Source of the DNA: Betaproteobacteria bacterium
Lineage (GTDB): Bacteria; Pseudomonadota; Gammaproteobacteria; Burkholderiales; Rhodocyclaceae
Assembly: GCA_028065725.1 (NCBI GenBank)
Contig: JAPTVL010000207.1
Location: forward strand, 1-32,425
DNA length: 32,425 nt
Direction: 5' to 3'
Made by a program: the position numbers and the translations under genes. The notes below the pieces were generated by a model, which saw only the letters and a program-made list of their open reading frames with translations, ran no database searches and had not been told where the DNA came from. Shown here piece by piece: positions 22,723-29,668 of the stretch. Position 1 is the first letter of the stretch; the number at the start of each line of letters is the position of its first letter.

Positions 22723-23229
22723 TCACAACAGCCCCCGTTCGGCGAAGGACGCTGTGGACTCGCCACCGACAACGATGTGATCCAGTGCACGCACGTCCAC
22801 CAGCGCCAGCGCATCCTTGAGCCGCTGGGTGATCTGTCTGTCGGCCTGACTCGGCTCAGGGTTCCCACTCGGATGGTTGTGCGAGAAAATCACAGCCGCC
22901 GCATTGAGCCGCAACGCCGTCTTCACGACTTCGCGCGGATACACCGCCGCCGAGTCGATGGTGCCGCGGAACAGCTCGGCGTACTCGATCAGCCGATGCT
23001 GGCTGTCGAGGAACAGTGCCGCGAAGACTTCGTACTCGAAGCCGGCCAGCTTGGTGCGCAGGTAGTCCTTGACCAGCATCGGCGATGTGAACAGCGCACC
23101 GCGCGGGATCTTCTGGTCGATGACCTGGCGGGCCGCCTCCAGGATCTGATCGGCGGTGGCCAGCATGTAGCGCCCCTGGCTGTCACGCACCAGCAGCGAG
23201 GAATCGAAAGCGAGAGAGAGTTGCGACAT
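22723..23229 (-). CDS. RadC-family JAB-domain protein
   Basis: A 168-residue RadC-type protein with a complete JAMM metal site: E67 (FEYEVFAALFLD), H117 and H119 in FSHNHPSG, and D130 in PEPSQADRQIT. It lacks the N-terminal helix-hairpin-helix of chromosomal RadC, as usual for mobile-element copies. The substrate is unknown; a role in DNA repair has been doubted, and a peptidase or nuclease-related role during transfer is speculative. ATG 23229 fits the family start. It is followed directly by a strong terminator and preceded by leader repeat C. Confidence 0.88.
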   Translation of the reverse strand: MSQLSLAFDSSLLVRDSQGRYMLATADQILEAARQVIDQKIPRGALFTSPMLVKDYLRTKLAGFEYEVFAALFLDSQHRLIEYAELFRGTIDSAAVYPREVVKTALRLNAAAVIFSHNHPSGNPEPSQADRQITQRLKDALALVDVRALDHIVVGGESTASFAERGLL

Positions 23230-23714
23230 GATCGTGCTCCGGTTGCTCGGGCGGAATTGCCCGGAACCGGCGCCAGCACGGCGCAGCGCAAGCTGTCATA
23301 GGGTCATGGACGGCCACGGCCGCAAGCGTGCGAGCACGCGCAGCCCTTGACGGCGAGAACGCCGTGGTACGGTGAAGGGAACAGCAAGACCGCCCATTCC
23401 CACCTCCAACGAAGGCACGGGTAGGCAAGCGGAGCGCGCAGGCCCTCAAGGGCCGGAGGCGTCAGCCGAGCAGAGCGAGGGAACGATGGAAGCCCGCATG
23501 GGGCGAGACTCGCGCAGCGAGGCTCGATGCGCAGCACGACAGCGCGACGGCGGCACGCCGGGACGCACGGATTCCCTCCCTGAATATCCTTGTGGAGTGA
23601 ACCCTATGCGGCATTTATAGTTGTCTGTCGGCCGGCTGTCGGGTTGCTGTCGTGTTGTCCTTGTTCCTGGCTCCCCATACTTCGCCACGTCTACTGAAAA
23701 CGAAGGAGCCGCCC
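23230..23714. repeat. Leader repeat C (upstream of radC) and promoter region of the XRE gene
   Basis: This 485-bp stretch has no credible gene. Blocks at 23249-23268 and 23344-23445 repeat leader B; blocks at 23456-23509 and 23522-23548 repeat the DUF932 leader. The right end (about 23580-23714) is unrelated and AT-richer, and should hold the promoter of the XRE gene; GAAGGAG at 23702-23708 is its ribosome binding site. Confidence 0.7.
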
Positions 23715-24410
23715 ATGAACACTACAGAACATGCTCAACAAACCCGTCTGCTGACCCCGGCCGAACTGGCCGTGTGCATCAAGATGTTCCGCGAGATGCG
23801 GCAGTGGTCACAGGAACAGTTGGCCGCGATTTCCGGCCTCAACGTGCGGACGATCCAGCGGGTCGAGCAAGGCTTGTCCGCCAGTCTTGATACACGTCGT
23901 GCTCTTGCTAGGGCGTTCGAGTTCGAGGACATCGACGCACTCAACAAGCCGTTCACCATTCCGTCCGAGGAAGAATTCAAGGCCGAGAAAGAAAAGTTCG
24001 ATCGGGAGCACGTCACGCTGACGGCCACCCCACTGACAACAGGCAAGCAGTTGGCCAAGTTGGCCGAGTCCTGCACGATGGACTTGTCAGAGCCAGCCTT
24101 CGAGCTGACCCGCGAAGCGGACGAGACATTCGCCATGCTGGTGGACTACTTCCGCGACTACCGGGACTGCGCCGATGCCTACAGCGAAACGCAGAAGTTC
24201 GAGATATACGACGAGATGCAATCCCACATCGACGCGCTCAAGGCGCTCGGCGTCTCACTGCGCAGTGCCACGCGCAAGGTGCAGGTAAAGTGGGGTTTGG
24301 AGCAGGACAGCAAGCCGATGCCTGCCAGCGTGTTGTACGTGGTGGCTTTCCCACTCGGTAAGGAGCCGGAGCAGTTTGCAACGCCGAAGTCTGCCGGCAT
24401 CCGCCTGTAG
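23715..24410 (+). CDS. XRE-family regulator with unknown C-terminal domain
   Basis: A 231-residue protein. Residues ~14-75 are a helix-turn-helix (LAVCIKMFREMRQWSQEQLA, ISGLNVRTIQRVEQGLSASL, RALARAFEFEDIDALN). The remaining ~150 residues are acidic, mostly helical and unrecognised (TADETFAML-like region, then FRDYRDCADAYSETQKFEIY). It starts at ATG 23715 with GAAGGAG 6 nt upstream. The gene converges on the ABC-3C ATPase gene with a gap of 31 bp and no visible terminator, so read-through antisense transcripts are possible. Function as a regulator is inferred from the HTH; its target is unknown. Confidence 0.75.
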   Translation: MNTTEHAQQTRLLTPAELAVCIKMFREMRQWSQEQLAAISGLNVRTIQRVEQGLSASLDTRRALARAFEFEDIDALNKPFTIPSEEEFKAEKEKFDREHVTLTATPLTTGKQLAKLAESCTMDLSEPAFELTREADETFAMLVDYFRDYRDCADAYSETQKFEIYDEMQSHIDALKALGVSLRSATRKVQVKWGLEQDSKPMPASVLYVVAFPLGKEPEQFATPKSAGIRL

Positions 24411-24441
24411 CGCGGAATGCGTCAGGGTCGGTTCGAGGTCA

Positions 24442-26238
24442 TCACCATGCTTTAAACTTGAACAGCCGTCCCCGCTCACCCTCGTCATGCAACGTCACGA
24501 CAATTTCGTCCGCGGCAAACACCGGCTCATCGTCATCGGCACGCGCTGGCAAGTCCGAATCGATCAGCGTGATGGTGGGCTGTAGCCCCAGTTCGGCGTA
24601 TCGGTGAATGACCGCTAACAGGTTCTCCTTTTTGCGATCATCCAGCGACTCGAACACACCATCGTGATAGACGAAGCGCGGGAACTTGTCGTCGAGGTGG
24701 GCACGCAATACAGCAAGGTCGAAGGCAATGCACAGTAGCTTGCGATACGTGTATCCAAGGTCGGCGCTGGTCGCATTGCCCGATTCATCCAAAATCTCCG
24801 CCTTGAACTCAAGGTGCCCTGCCTGATTTGGCGAGACGCTCAGCAATGCCTTGCGGTCGATCACTTCTTCAACGATTTCGCTGAAAAAGACCCGAATCGA
24901 CGAAAACAAACTATCCGGGTCCGAGTTCTGCTTTTCGACGTCAGCTTCTATCTGGGTTTGCAGATGACCGCGCGCCTCCGTCAGCGCCCTAATGTCAGTG
25001 CGCAATTCCTGCAAACGGTGCAGGAAGCCGCGCTGGCGCTCTAGGGATGTGATGTCGGCGCGCAGTGTTACCATTTCGTCGGAAACTTGTCTGTACTTTC
25101 CGAAAATGTCGGTTTCGCTCAGAAATGAAAGCATGTCCGAGCGCTTTTTACCCAGCGACCCGAGTTCAGCATTGACACGCTTCAGCTCGGCTTCGATCTC
25201 CACACGCTCTTCCTGAAGATAGCCACGACGCTCATCCGTGATCGCCCGGTTGAAGGCGATCAATTGTTGGAAGTCCTTCTTGACCTGCCCCTTGAAAAGG
25301 ACACCCGCTTCCTCGAACAAGCGCTGGGCTTCCTCCGGATTAAACAGAATCTGATCTTCCTCCAGCGAAGTCAGTATCTTCTTTCTGTTCTGAGTTAGCG
25401 AATAGCGCTCGCTGTTGAGTGTCGCGATACGCTCATCTATGCCATCGACCAACTGCTTGGTTCGATCCTTATCCTGAGCACGAAAATCAAAGGCATCAAG
25501 AAGCTTCTGCTTCTTCTCTGCCTCCTTCTGCTTGAGTAAGAGGATGCCTTCGATCTTGCTGATGTCCTCAATCGACCCACCCAGTTCGTTCTTAATAGTC
25601 TGGGCAGTATCTTGCCTTTTGGAGAGTTCATCTTCCTTCTCATAATGCGAAGCGATTAGTTTCGCGTTGAAACCCAGCATATGCGCAAGAAATGGTTTCC
25701 AATCGGCATGCTTGGACGCGAACTTGCGCAGTTGGAATACCTCGCGAAAGTCCTCCTGCGAGCGCAGCAGATAGCCCAATCCCTTGCGATATGACCATGG
25801 CTTTAGTGCGCGCCAATCGAGTAGGCCATCGAGCAGATCGCGGGCGCGCTCGAAAGCCACATCCTGGTGGTCCCATGCCAAGATCGACAACGCAGAGAAG
25901 TCCTGGTGTCCCGCTTCGTGCTTCTTGAAGCTGATCTTGGTTGCCTCCTCCACGCTACGCCGTATCGTAACGAATGAGGCGTCTTCCAGCTCGATCTCTA
26001 AGAAGAAAACGAAATCTCTGAAACGATCAAGGTGCTTGAAAAGGAAGAACTTGGCGTCACGTCCAGCTAAGAATCCGAAATCGAGCAAACGCCCCAGGGT
26101 CGTCTTTCCAAGATTGTGAGTATCCTTCTCGCGATTCTCCGGGAGACGAATCTCAGCCATGATGACATTCAAGCCCTGCACAAAGTCGACGGGCTCGAAC
26201 AAGTCCGGCTTGTTTGAATAAAGTCTAGACAGCTTCAT
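24442..26238 (-). CDS. ABC-3C system ATPase (DUF2326-type)
   Basis: A 598-residue SMC/RecN-like ATPase. The N-terminus MKLSRLYSNKPDLFEPVDF and the unusual P-loop HNLGKTTLGRLLDF (residues 41-54) are typical of DUF2326 ATPases of ABC three-component systems. The middle (~190-440) is a long charged coiled coil. The C-terminal ATPase lobe has RFVYHDGVFESLDDRKKENL, corresponding to the Walker B/D-loop region. In these systems the ATPase, a middle component and a CTD-bearing effector are thought to sense invasion and trigger the effector. I chose ATG 26238 over ATG 26250 because the family begins at MKLS. It overlaps the middle-component gene by 14 bp. Confidence 0.85.
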   Translation of the reverse strand: MKLSRLYSNKPDLFEPVDFVQGLNVIMAEIRLPENREKDTHNLGKTTLGRLLDFGFLAGRDAKFFLFKHLDRFRDFVFFLEIELEDASFVTIRRSVEEATKISFKKHEAGHQDFSALSILAWDHQDVAFERARDLLDGLLDWRALKPWSYRKGLGYLLRSQEDFREVFQLRKFASKHADWKPFLAHMLGFNAKLIASHYEKEDELSKRQDTAQTIKNELGGSIEDISKIEGILLLKQKEAEKKQKLLDAFDFRAQDKDRTKQLVDGIDERIATLNSERYSLTQNRKKILTSLEEDQILFNPEEAQRLFEEAGVLFKGQVKKDFQQLIAFNRAITDERRGYLQEERVEIEAELKRVNAELGSLGKKRSDMLSFLSETDIFGKYRQVSDEMVTLRADITSLERQRGFLHRLQELRTDIRALTEARGHLQTQIEADVEKQNSDPDSLFSSIRVFFSEIVEEVIDRKALLSVSPNQAGHLEFKAEILDESGNATSADLGYTYRKLLCIAFDLAVLRAHLDDKFPRFVYHDGVFESLDDRKKENLLAVIHRYAELGLQPTITLIDSDLPARADDDEPVFAADEIVVTLHDEGERGRLFKFKAW

Positions 26239-26473
26239 TTGGCCCCACATATTCCACGGCGTCGGTCTTGGGGCGATAGTCGATCAGTCCCATTAGATAG
26301 AGAAAATTTAGCGCCGGTAGGAATAACACATCGCCTCCGGTAACGGTCTTCTTCGCATACTTGCGCAGTGCGCCGTATTCATCCACGCGGCGATCTTTCA
26401 GTCGCATCAGCAACAACAACGCAACGTTAATAACCGTGCGATCCGGGTGCGAGTGTTTAGTCGGCCGCAGCAT
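26225..26473 (-). CDS. ABC-3C middle component
   Basis: An 82-residue protein between the other two ABC-3C genes. It is rich in hydrophobic helices (TVINVALLLLMRLKDRRVDE, DVLFLPALNFLYLMGLIDY) and ends in a short beta region (AVEYVGPNEAV), a pattern of small winged-helix-like middle components that bridge ATPase and effector. It overlaps the upstream gene by 17 bp and the ATPase by 14 bp (26 bp if the earlier ATPase start is used). Assignment rests mostly on context and size. Confidence 0.75.
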   Translation of the reverse strand: MLRPTKHSHPDRTVINVALLLLMRLKDRRVDEYGALRKYAKKTVTGGDVLFLPALNFLYLMGLIDYRPKTDAVEYVGPNEAV

Positions 26474-27422
26474 CGCTTACCTCCCCAATATCGCAGTTCC
26501 AGTACATGTAGAACAGCACGGCACGGGTCAAGCGCTTGTGTGCATGCTGTCGCAACACGGGATCGCGGTTGAATAGGAGGTCTACCAAGTACTCCATTAC
26601 GTCATCGAAGGTCTGGTAGTCCTTGCGCTTGGCAATAATCTTGAGTTGAAACTCATCGACCACAGATTCATACATGCGCAACAGCTCAAGGTTTTCCGGC
26701 GCGGCCAGGAATGCACGAATCTGCGCAGTTTCCTTCAGGTATTTCTTGCGTTGCGCCTTGGCGTACTCGGCGCTCATGTTGTTCAGGAGATTCTTCTGCT
26801 CATAGGTGACCCGCTCAGTGGGTGGATCGTCGAGCAATGCCGATATACTGTCCTTCTGCCGGGCCAGCGCCTGTACGACCTCAGCAAGATCGTCCGGACT
26901 AACGATCAAGGGCGAATCGACCGGGTCGAGATCGGCCTTTCCTGCTACGTCAGGAAACGTCTTCAACAGGACTTCCAATTGCTCCAGGCCACACAAGTAG
27001 ATCGATGAATCAGGGATACCGCATTGCGCTGCGATGTACGCGCGTATCTCGCTCTCGGCATTGCCAGCCAACCGTCGATTGGCAAACAGCATGTAGTGGT
27101 CGAGCTGCTTGGCCTCACGTAGCTTCTTGATGCGTGGAATCTCCTTGGCGAGTACCGTGTTCGCCGCGTTCGTACTGAAAAAGTCTGGCTCCGAGAAATT
27201 CCGGTTGTAGCCGTTGGTGTGCTTGGCCTGGACGATGGTCGTGCCAACCCAAGGCGCAGCTTTGCTTGGATGTAGCTCGGACGTGCCAACGAATTTAGCA
27301 TCGCGTCCTCCATCAGGCCCCTTGGCGAAACCTTGCACGGAAATGCCAAGCAGATGCTGGCACAAGAAAACGATCAGTTTTTCGAACTGATCGTCGCTCA
27401 TATCCTCGTAGGCGAACTTCAT
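26457..27422 (-). CDS. ABC-3C CTD protein with N-terminal restriction-endonuclease domain
   Basis: A 321-residue protein. Residues 1-130 form an Mrr-like PD-(D/E)XK nuclease: helix SDDQFEKLIVFLCQHLLG (E14), then GPDGGRDAKF (D41), then TTIVQAKHTNG (Q65, K67), i.e. D...QxK. The remaining ~190 residues include YTYEQKNLLNN-like helices and a terminal region (VVDEFQLKIIAKRKDYQTFD, RDPVLRQHAHKRLTRAVLFY) fitting the C-terminal domain that ties effectors to ABC-3C systems. It is probably the toxic effector that cuts DNA. It starts 34 bp after the antitoxin gene, so cotranscription with the toxin-antitoxin pair is likely. Confidence 0.82.
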   Translation of the reverse strand: MKFAYEDMSDDQFEKLIVFLCQHLLGISVQGFAKGPDGGRDAKFVGTSELHPSKAAPWVGTTIVQAKHTNGYNRNFSEPDFFSTNAANTVLAKEIPRIKKLREAKQLDHYMLFANRRLAGNAESEIRAYIAAQCGIPDSSIYLCGLEQLEVLLKTFPDVAGKADLDPVDSPLIVSPDDLAEVVQALARQKDSISALLDDPPTERVTYEQKNLLNNMSAEYAKAQRKKYLKETAQIRAFLAAPENLELLRMYESVVDEFQLKIIAKRKDYQTFDDVMEYLVDLLFNRDPVLRQHAHKRLTRAVLFYMYWNCDIGEVSDAAAD

Positions 27423-27456
27423 CTCACCCCCGAGCTAAGTGTCAGCGGACCGCTCA

Positions 27457-27777
27457 TCACACGGCAACCGTAATGCCGGCCGCATGCGCGCGACGCGCAG
27501 GCTGTACGACGATCTCGACATGCTGGTCGAGCGACACCAGTGCCTGCATCAGCCGTTCAAGAGAAATGTTCTGTAGCTTGTAGCGGCGAACTTGGGACAC
27601 CTTGGGCTGCGTCATACCGGTAATGGCGGCCGCTTCCGTCTGGCTAAGATCGCGTTTGTCAATTAGCTCGTTGAGCTTGACCGCAAGAGCGGCCTTCGCT
27701 GACAGTTCCTCCGCATCATCGAAGCCGAGGTCTGCCAACACGTTGTCGGTGCCTTGAGGATTAGCTTTGCGCGTCAT
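27457..27777 (-). CDS. HigA-like XRE antitoxin
   Basis: A 106-residue helix-turn-helix protein following a HigB-like toxin gene. The HTH covers residues ~30-85: AALAVKLNELIDKRDLSQTE, AAAITGMTQPKVSQVRRYKL, ISLERLMQALVSLDQHVEIV. This is the common HTH_37-type antitoxin fold. Its start codon overlaps the toxin stop (TAATG), so the pair is translationally coupled with the toxin first, as in higBA. It would neutralise the toxin and repress the operon. The last residues (AAGITVAV) are a flexible tail. Confidence 0.87.
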   Translation of the reverse strand: MTRKANPQGTDNVLADLGFDDAEELSAKAALAVKLNELIDKRDLSQTEAAAITGMTQPKVSQVRRYKLQNISLERLMQALVSLDQHVEIVVQPARRAHAAGITVAV

Positions 27778-28139
27778 TACGATCTCCCGCTCAACCCATA
27801 ACGGGCGAGCACTGCCTTCAACCGCTTCTCGATCAACTCCACGTCCGGCTGTGGCGTAGCAATTCCGGACTTGGATTTCTTCTGAAACGCATGTAGCACA
27901 TGCACAACATCGCCGACGCGCACGGTGTAGACCGCGCGAAAGGTGTCGCCCCGGTGGTCCTCCACTAGCTCATAAACACCAGGGCCGAGACCTTTCCAGA
28001 GTTTCGCCGAATCAGGTGTTCGGCCCAACTGCACGACGAACAGCGCGACGCCCATGTCCTTCTGAACGGGAATGGGGAACTCCTTGAAGTCCTTCTTCGA
28101 GGAGCCCTCCCAATACAGGAACTTACGTTTCTCAGACAT
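27777..28139 (-). CDS. HigB/RelE-like toxin (Gp49 family)
   Basis: A 120-residue RelE-superfamily protein, probably a ribosome-dependent mRNA interferase. Family blocks are KKDFKEFPIPVQKDMGVALF, LWKGLGPGVYELVEDHRGDT, FRAVYTVRVGDVVHVLHAFQ KKS and the C-terminal EKRLKAVLARY. The basic and aromatic residues of HAFQKKSKSG are the usual active-site region. It is the first gene of a leftward run that includes the antitoxin and the three ABC-3C genes. ATG 28139 has no ribosome binding site and lies only 2 nt after a TATAAT box, so the true start or promoter is uncertain. Confidence 0.86.
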   Translation of the reverse strand: MSEKRKFLYWEGSSKKDFKEFPIPVQKDMGVALFVVQLGRTPDSAKLWKGLGPGVYELVEDHRGDTFRAVYTVRVGDVVHVLHAFQKKSKSGIATPQPDVELIEKRLKAVLARYGLSGRS

Positions 28140-28141
28140 AG

Positions 28142-28169
28142 ATTATACCCGTTCGGATATGAGACGCAA
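28142..28169 (-). promoter_or_regulatory. Candidate promoter of the toxin-antitoxin/ABC-3C operon
   Basis: On the minus strand TTGCGT (28164-28169) and a perfect TATAAT (28142-28147) are separated by 16 bp. The predicted transcription start would fall at about the second codon of the toxin gene, so either the toxin mRNA starts at a downstream codon or this box is not used. Confidence 0.5.
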
Positions 28170-28171
28170 GA

Positions 28172-28206
28172 GCCGAATTGTCGCGTCAGCGTCGCGACAA
28201 TTCGGC
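28172..28206. terminator. Perfect 14-bp inverted repeat between integrase and toxin genes
   Basis: Arms GCCGAATTGTCGCG (28172-28185) and CGCGACAATTCGGC (28193-28206) with a 7-nt loop lie 44 bp beyond the integrase stop and 33 bp upstream of the toxin gene. No T tract is present. It may end integrase transcription or serve as an operator for the adjacent promoter. Confidence 0.5.
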
Positions 28207-28249
28207 CCGCACCGGCTGCGATCGGCAGTGGTAGAAATGAGGCCCCAAG

Positions 28250-29449
28250 TCATGCCGTTGCCTCCTCACGACGCTGCGCCCCAGTGATCGTCTTGCGCCG
28301 GTTTGCCACCAGTTCCGCCGCCTGGCGCACCGGGTCGTCCTCGGTGTGGACGTAGCGCATGAACATCGCCACGGTCTTGTGCGCGGTCAGCACCATGCCG
28401 ACCTTCACCGGGATGCCCGAATTGGCGATATCGGTGGCCGAGCGGTGGCGGATGCCGTGCGTGCCGACGTGCGTCACGCCGGCCGCCTTGAGGGTGCGCT
28501 TCCAACCGCCGTAATGCTCCCCATAGGTCATGTGCGTGAGGGGATTGCGCGGCGACGGCAGCACATAGCGCGAGCCTTCCCGCCTCGGCGCTGTCGAAAG
28601 CAACCGGTAGGCTTCCTCGCTCATGGGCTTGGACATGCAGCCGGTCTTGCTGTCGGGCCAGACCACGCGGCGGTTCTCCAGGTCGATCCACTCCCATTCG
28701 AGCAGCACGATTTCGGAACGGCGGGCCGCAAACTCGAATTGCAGGCGGATCGCCAGCGGGATGACATAGGGCTCGATACCCTCGGCTTCCACCTTGTCGA
28801 GTTGCTTGAACAGCTTGCTCATTTCCTCGTCGCTGATGAGGTGGGTTGTCTTGCCAGCGGGATACATCGGGACGTGACGGCATGGGTTCGTGCCGTCGGG
28901 CCTGTGGCCCCACACCTCGGCCATGTTGAACATCTTGCGCATGACGCTGAAGGTGCGGTTCGCCTCTGCCGGCTTGTGCTCCAGCTTCTTCATCATCGCC
29001 GCGACATCCGGGCGCTTCACATCCTGCACCTTCATGCGGCCCAGGATCGGGATGATGTTGCGGTCGATGACGCCCTGATAGCCTCGTTGCGTACTGGGCT
29101 TGTTGCGTTGCTTGGAGTAGTCCCCCATGAACGTCGCGCAGAGTTCCTTGACCGTGGGCGCCTTGCGCGCCTCGGTTTTGGCCGCGCCCGGATCGCCGCC
29201 CCGGCGAACCTCAGCCAGCCAGTTCTGCGCCAGCGAGCGGGCTTGCTCTACGGTCAGCTCTCCGTACAGGCCCAGCGCCGGCTTGCGGCGCTCGCCGGCA
29301 TTCGTCCGGTACTGGAGCATGAAGACCTTGCGGCCGGCCGGTGTAATCTTGCACAGGAAGCCGGGAACAAGCGTGTCGCGCAGCTCGATGGGCTGCGCCT
29401 GGGGTTGTGCCGCATCGACTGCGGACTTGGTGAGTTTGATCTTGGCCAT
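28250..29449 (-). CDS. P4-type tyrosine integrase of the element
   Basis: A 399-residue site-specific recombinase that inserts and excises the element. Residues 1-90 form the arm-binding domain (DUF4102-like: VDAAQPQAQPIELRDTLVPG, KVFMLQYRTNAGERRKPALG). The core-binding domain follows, and the catalytic domain shows all key residues: R in EFAARRSEIVLLEW, K in PDSKTG, HGIR in VGTHGIRHRSATD, H in VLTAHKTVAMFM, and the tyrosine in MRYVH. The length and position at the element end, transcribed inwards, match Tn4371-like integrases. I chose ATG 29449 because AGGAG lies 5 nt upstream and the family begins MAKIKLTKS; a frame from 29497 would run through the regulatory hairpin. Confidence 0.92.
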   Translation of the reverse strand: MAKIKLTKSAVDAAQPQAQPIELRDTLVPGFLCKITPAGRKVFMLQYRTNAGERRKPALGLYGELTVEQARSLAQNWLAEVRRGGDPGAAKTEARKAPTVKELCATFMGDYSKQRNKPSTQRGYQGVIDRNIIPILGRMKVQDVKRPDVAAMMKKLEHKPAEANRTFSVMRKMFNMAEVWGHRPDGTNPCRHVPMYPAGKTTHLISDEEMSKLFKQLDKVEAEGIEPYVIPLAIRLQFEFAARRSEIVLLEWEWIDLENRRVVWPDSKTGCMSKPMSEEAYRLLSTAPRREGSRYVLPSPRNPLTHMTYGEHYGGWKRTLKAAGVTHVGTHGIRHRSATDIANSGIPVKVGMVLTAHKTVAMFMRYVHTEDDPVRQAAELVANRRKTITGAQRREEATA

Positions 29450-29454
29450 GATGA

Positions 29455-29482
29455 CTCCTGGGAAAGACACGGTTTCCAGGAG
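29455..29482 (-). promoter_or_regulatory. Hairpin covering the integrase ribosome binding site
   Basis: Plus-strand arms CTCCTGGGAAA (29455-29465) and TTTCCAGGAG (29473-29482) pair perfectly apart from one extra G. On the minus-strand mRNA the AGGAG ribosome binding site of the integrase is inside this stem, so its accessibility could limit integrase translation. Confidence 0.5.
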
Positions 29483-29542
29483 CCTGTTAGGAGCCAAGCG
29501 GACGGAAGCCGGGTCAAGTTTCGGAAAGCACCGGCATAGGAT

Positions 29543-29612
29543 GAACTCACGTAAGTTCTTGATAAACCTGCCACAACGAGCTGTGGCGTAGTCCAGCGAA
29601 GTTCGGTGCTGG
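29543..29612. promoter_or_regulatory. Cluster of inverted repeats upstream of the integrase
   Basis: Three inverted repeats lie between the integrase and the element end: GAACTCACGTAAGTTC at 29543-29558 (14 of 16 symmetric), GCCACA/TGTGGC at 29570-29587 and CCAGC/GCTGG at 29593-29612. Such arrays suit integrase or excisionase binding arms. Function is inferred from position. Confidence 0.4.
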
Positions 29613-29624
29613 AGTCATGGTGAA

Positions 29625-29632
29625 ATAAAAAA
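29625..29632 (-). other. Candidate attachment-site core at the element-chromosome junction
   Basis: The minus strand reads TTTTTTAT here, fitting the 8-bp att core of Tn4371-like elements, which I recall as TTTTTCAT or more generally TTTTTYRT. It lies 176 bp beyond the integrase start and inside the T tract of the soxB terminator. The other end of the element is outside the window, so the direct repeat cannot be confirmed. Confidence 0.5.
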
Positions 29633-29653
29633 AGGGGGCTTGTGGCCCCCTTT
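29627..29653 (-). terminator. Rho-independent terminator of soxB
   Basis: On the minus strand, AAAGGGGGC and GCCCCCTTT arms (29631-29639 and 29645-29653, 5-nt loop) are followed by an unbroken T tract (29627-29633, partly in the stem). It lies 15 bp after the soxB stop. Confidence 0.87.
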
Positions 29654-29668
29654 CCAAACCGGCGTCTT

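Noticed and set aside
22441..23560. The repeated leader blocks as a possible CRISPR array
   Set aside because: Only two or three long, imperfect copies separated by genes; no short regular repeats with unique spacers.
28346..29539. A 397-codon plus-strand open frame opposite the integrase
   Set aside because: The minus strand carries every catalytic residue of a tyrosine recombinase; the plus frame is a shadow.
29625..29632. Integration into a tRNA gene
   Set aside because: No tRNA-like cloverleaf sequence is visible beside the integrase; the flanking feature is the soxB terminator.
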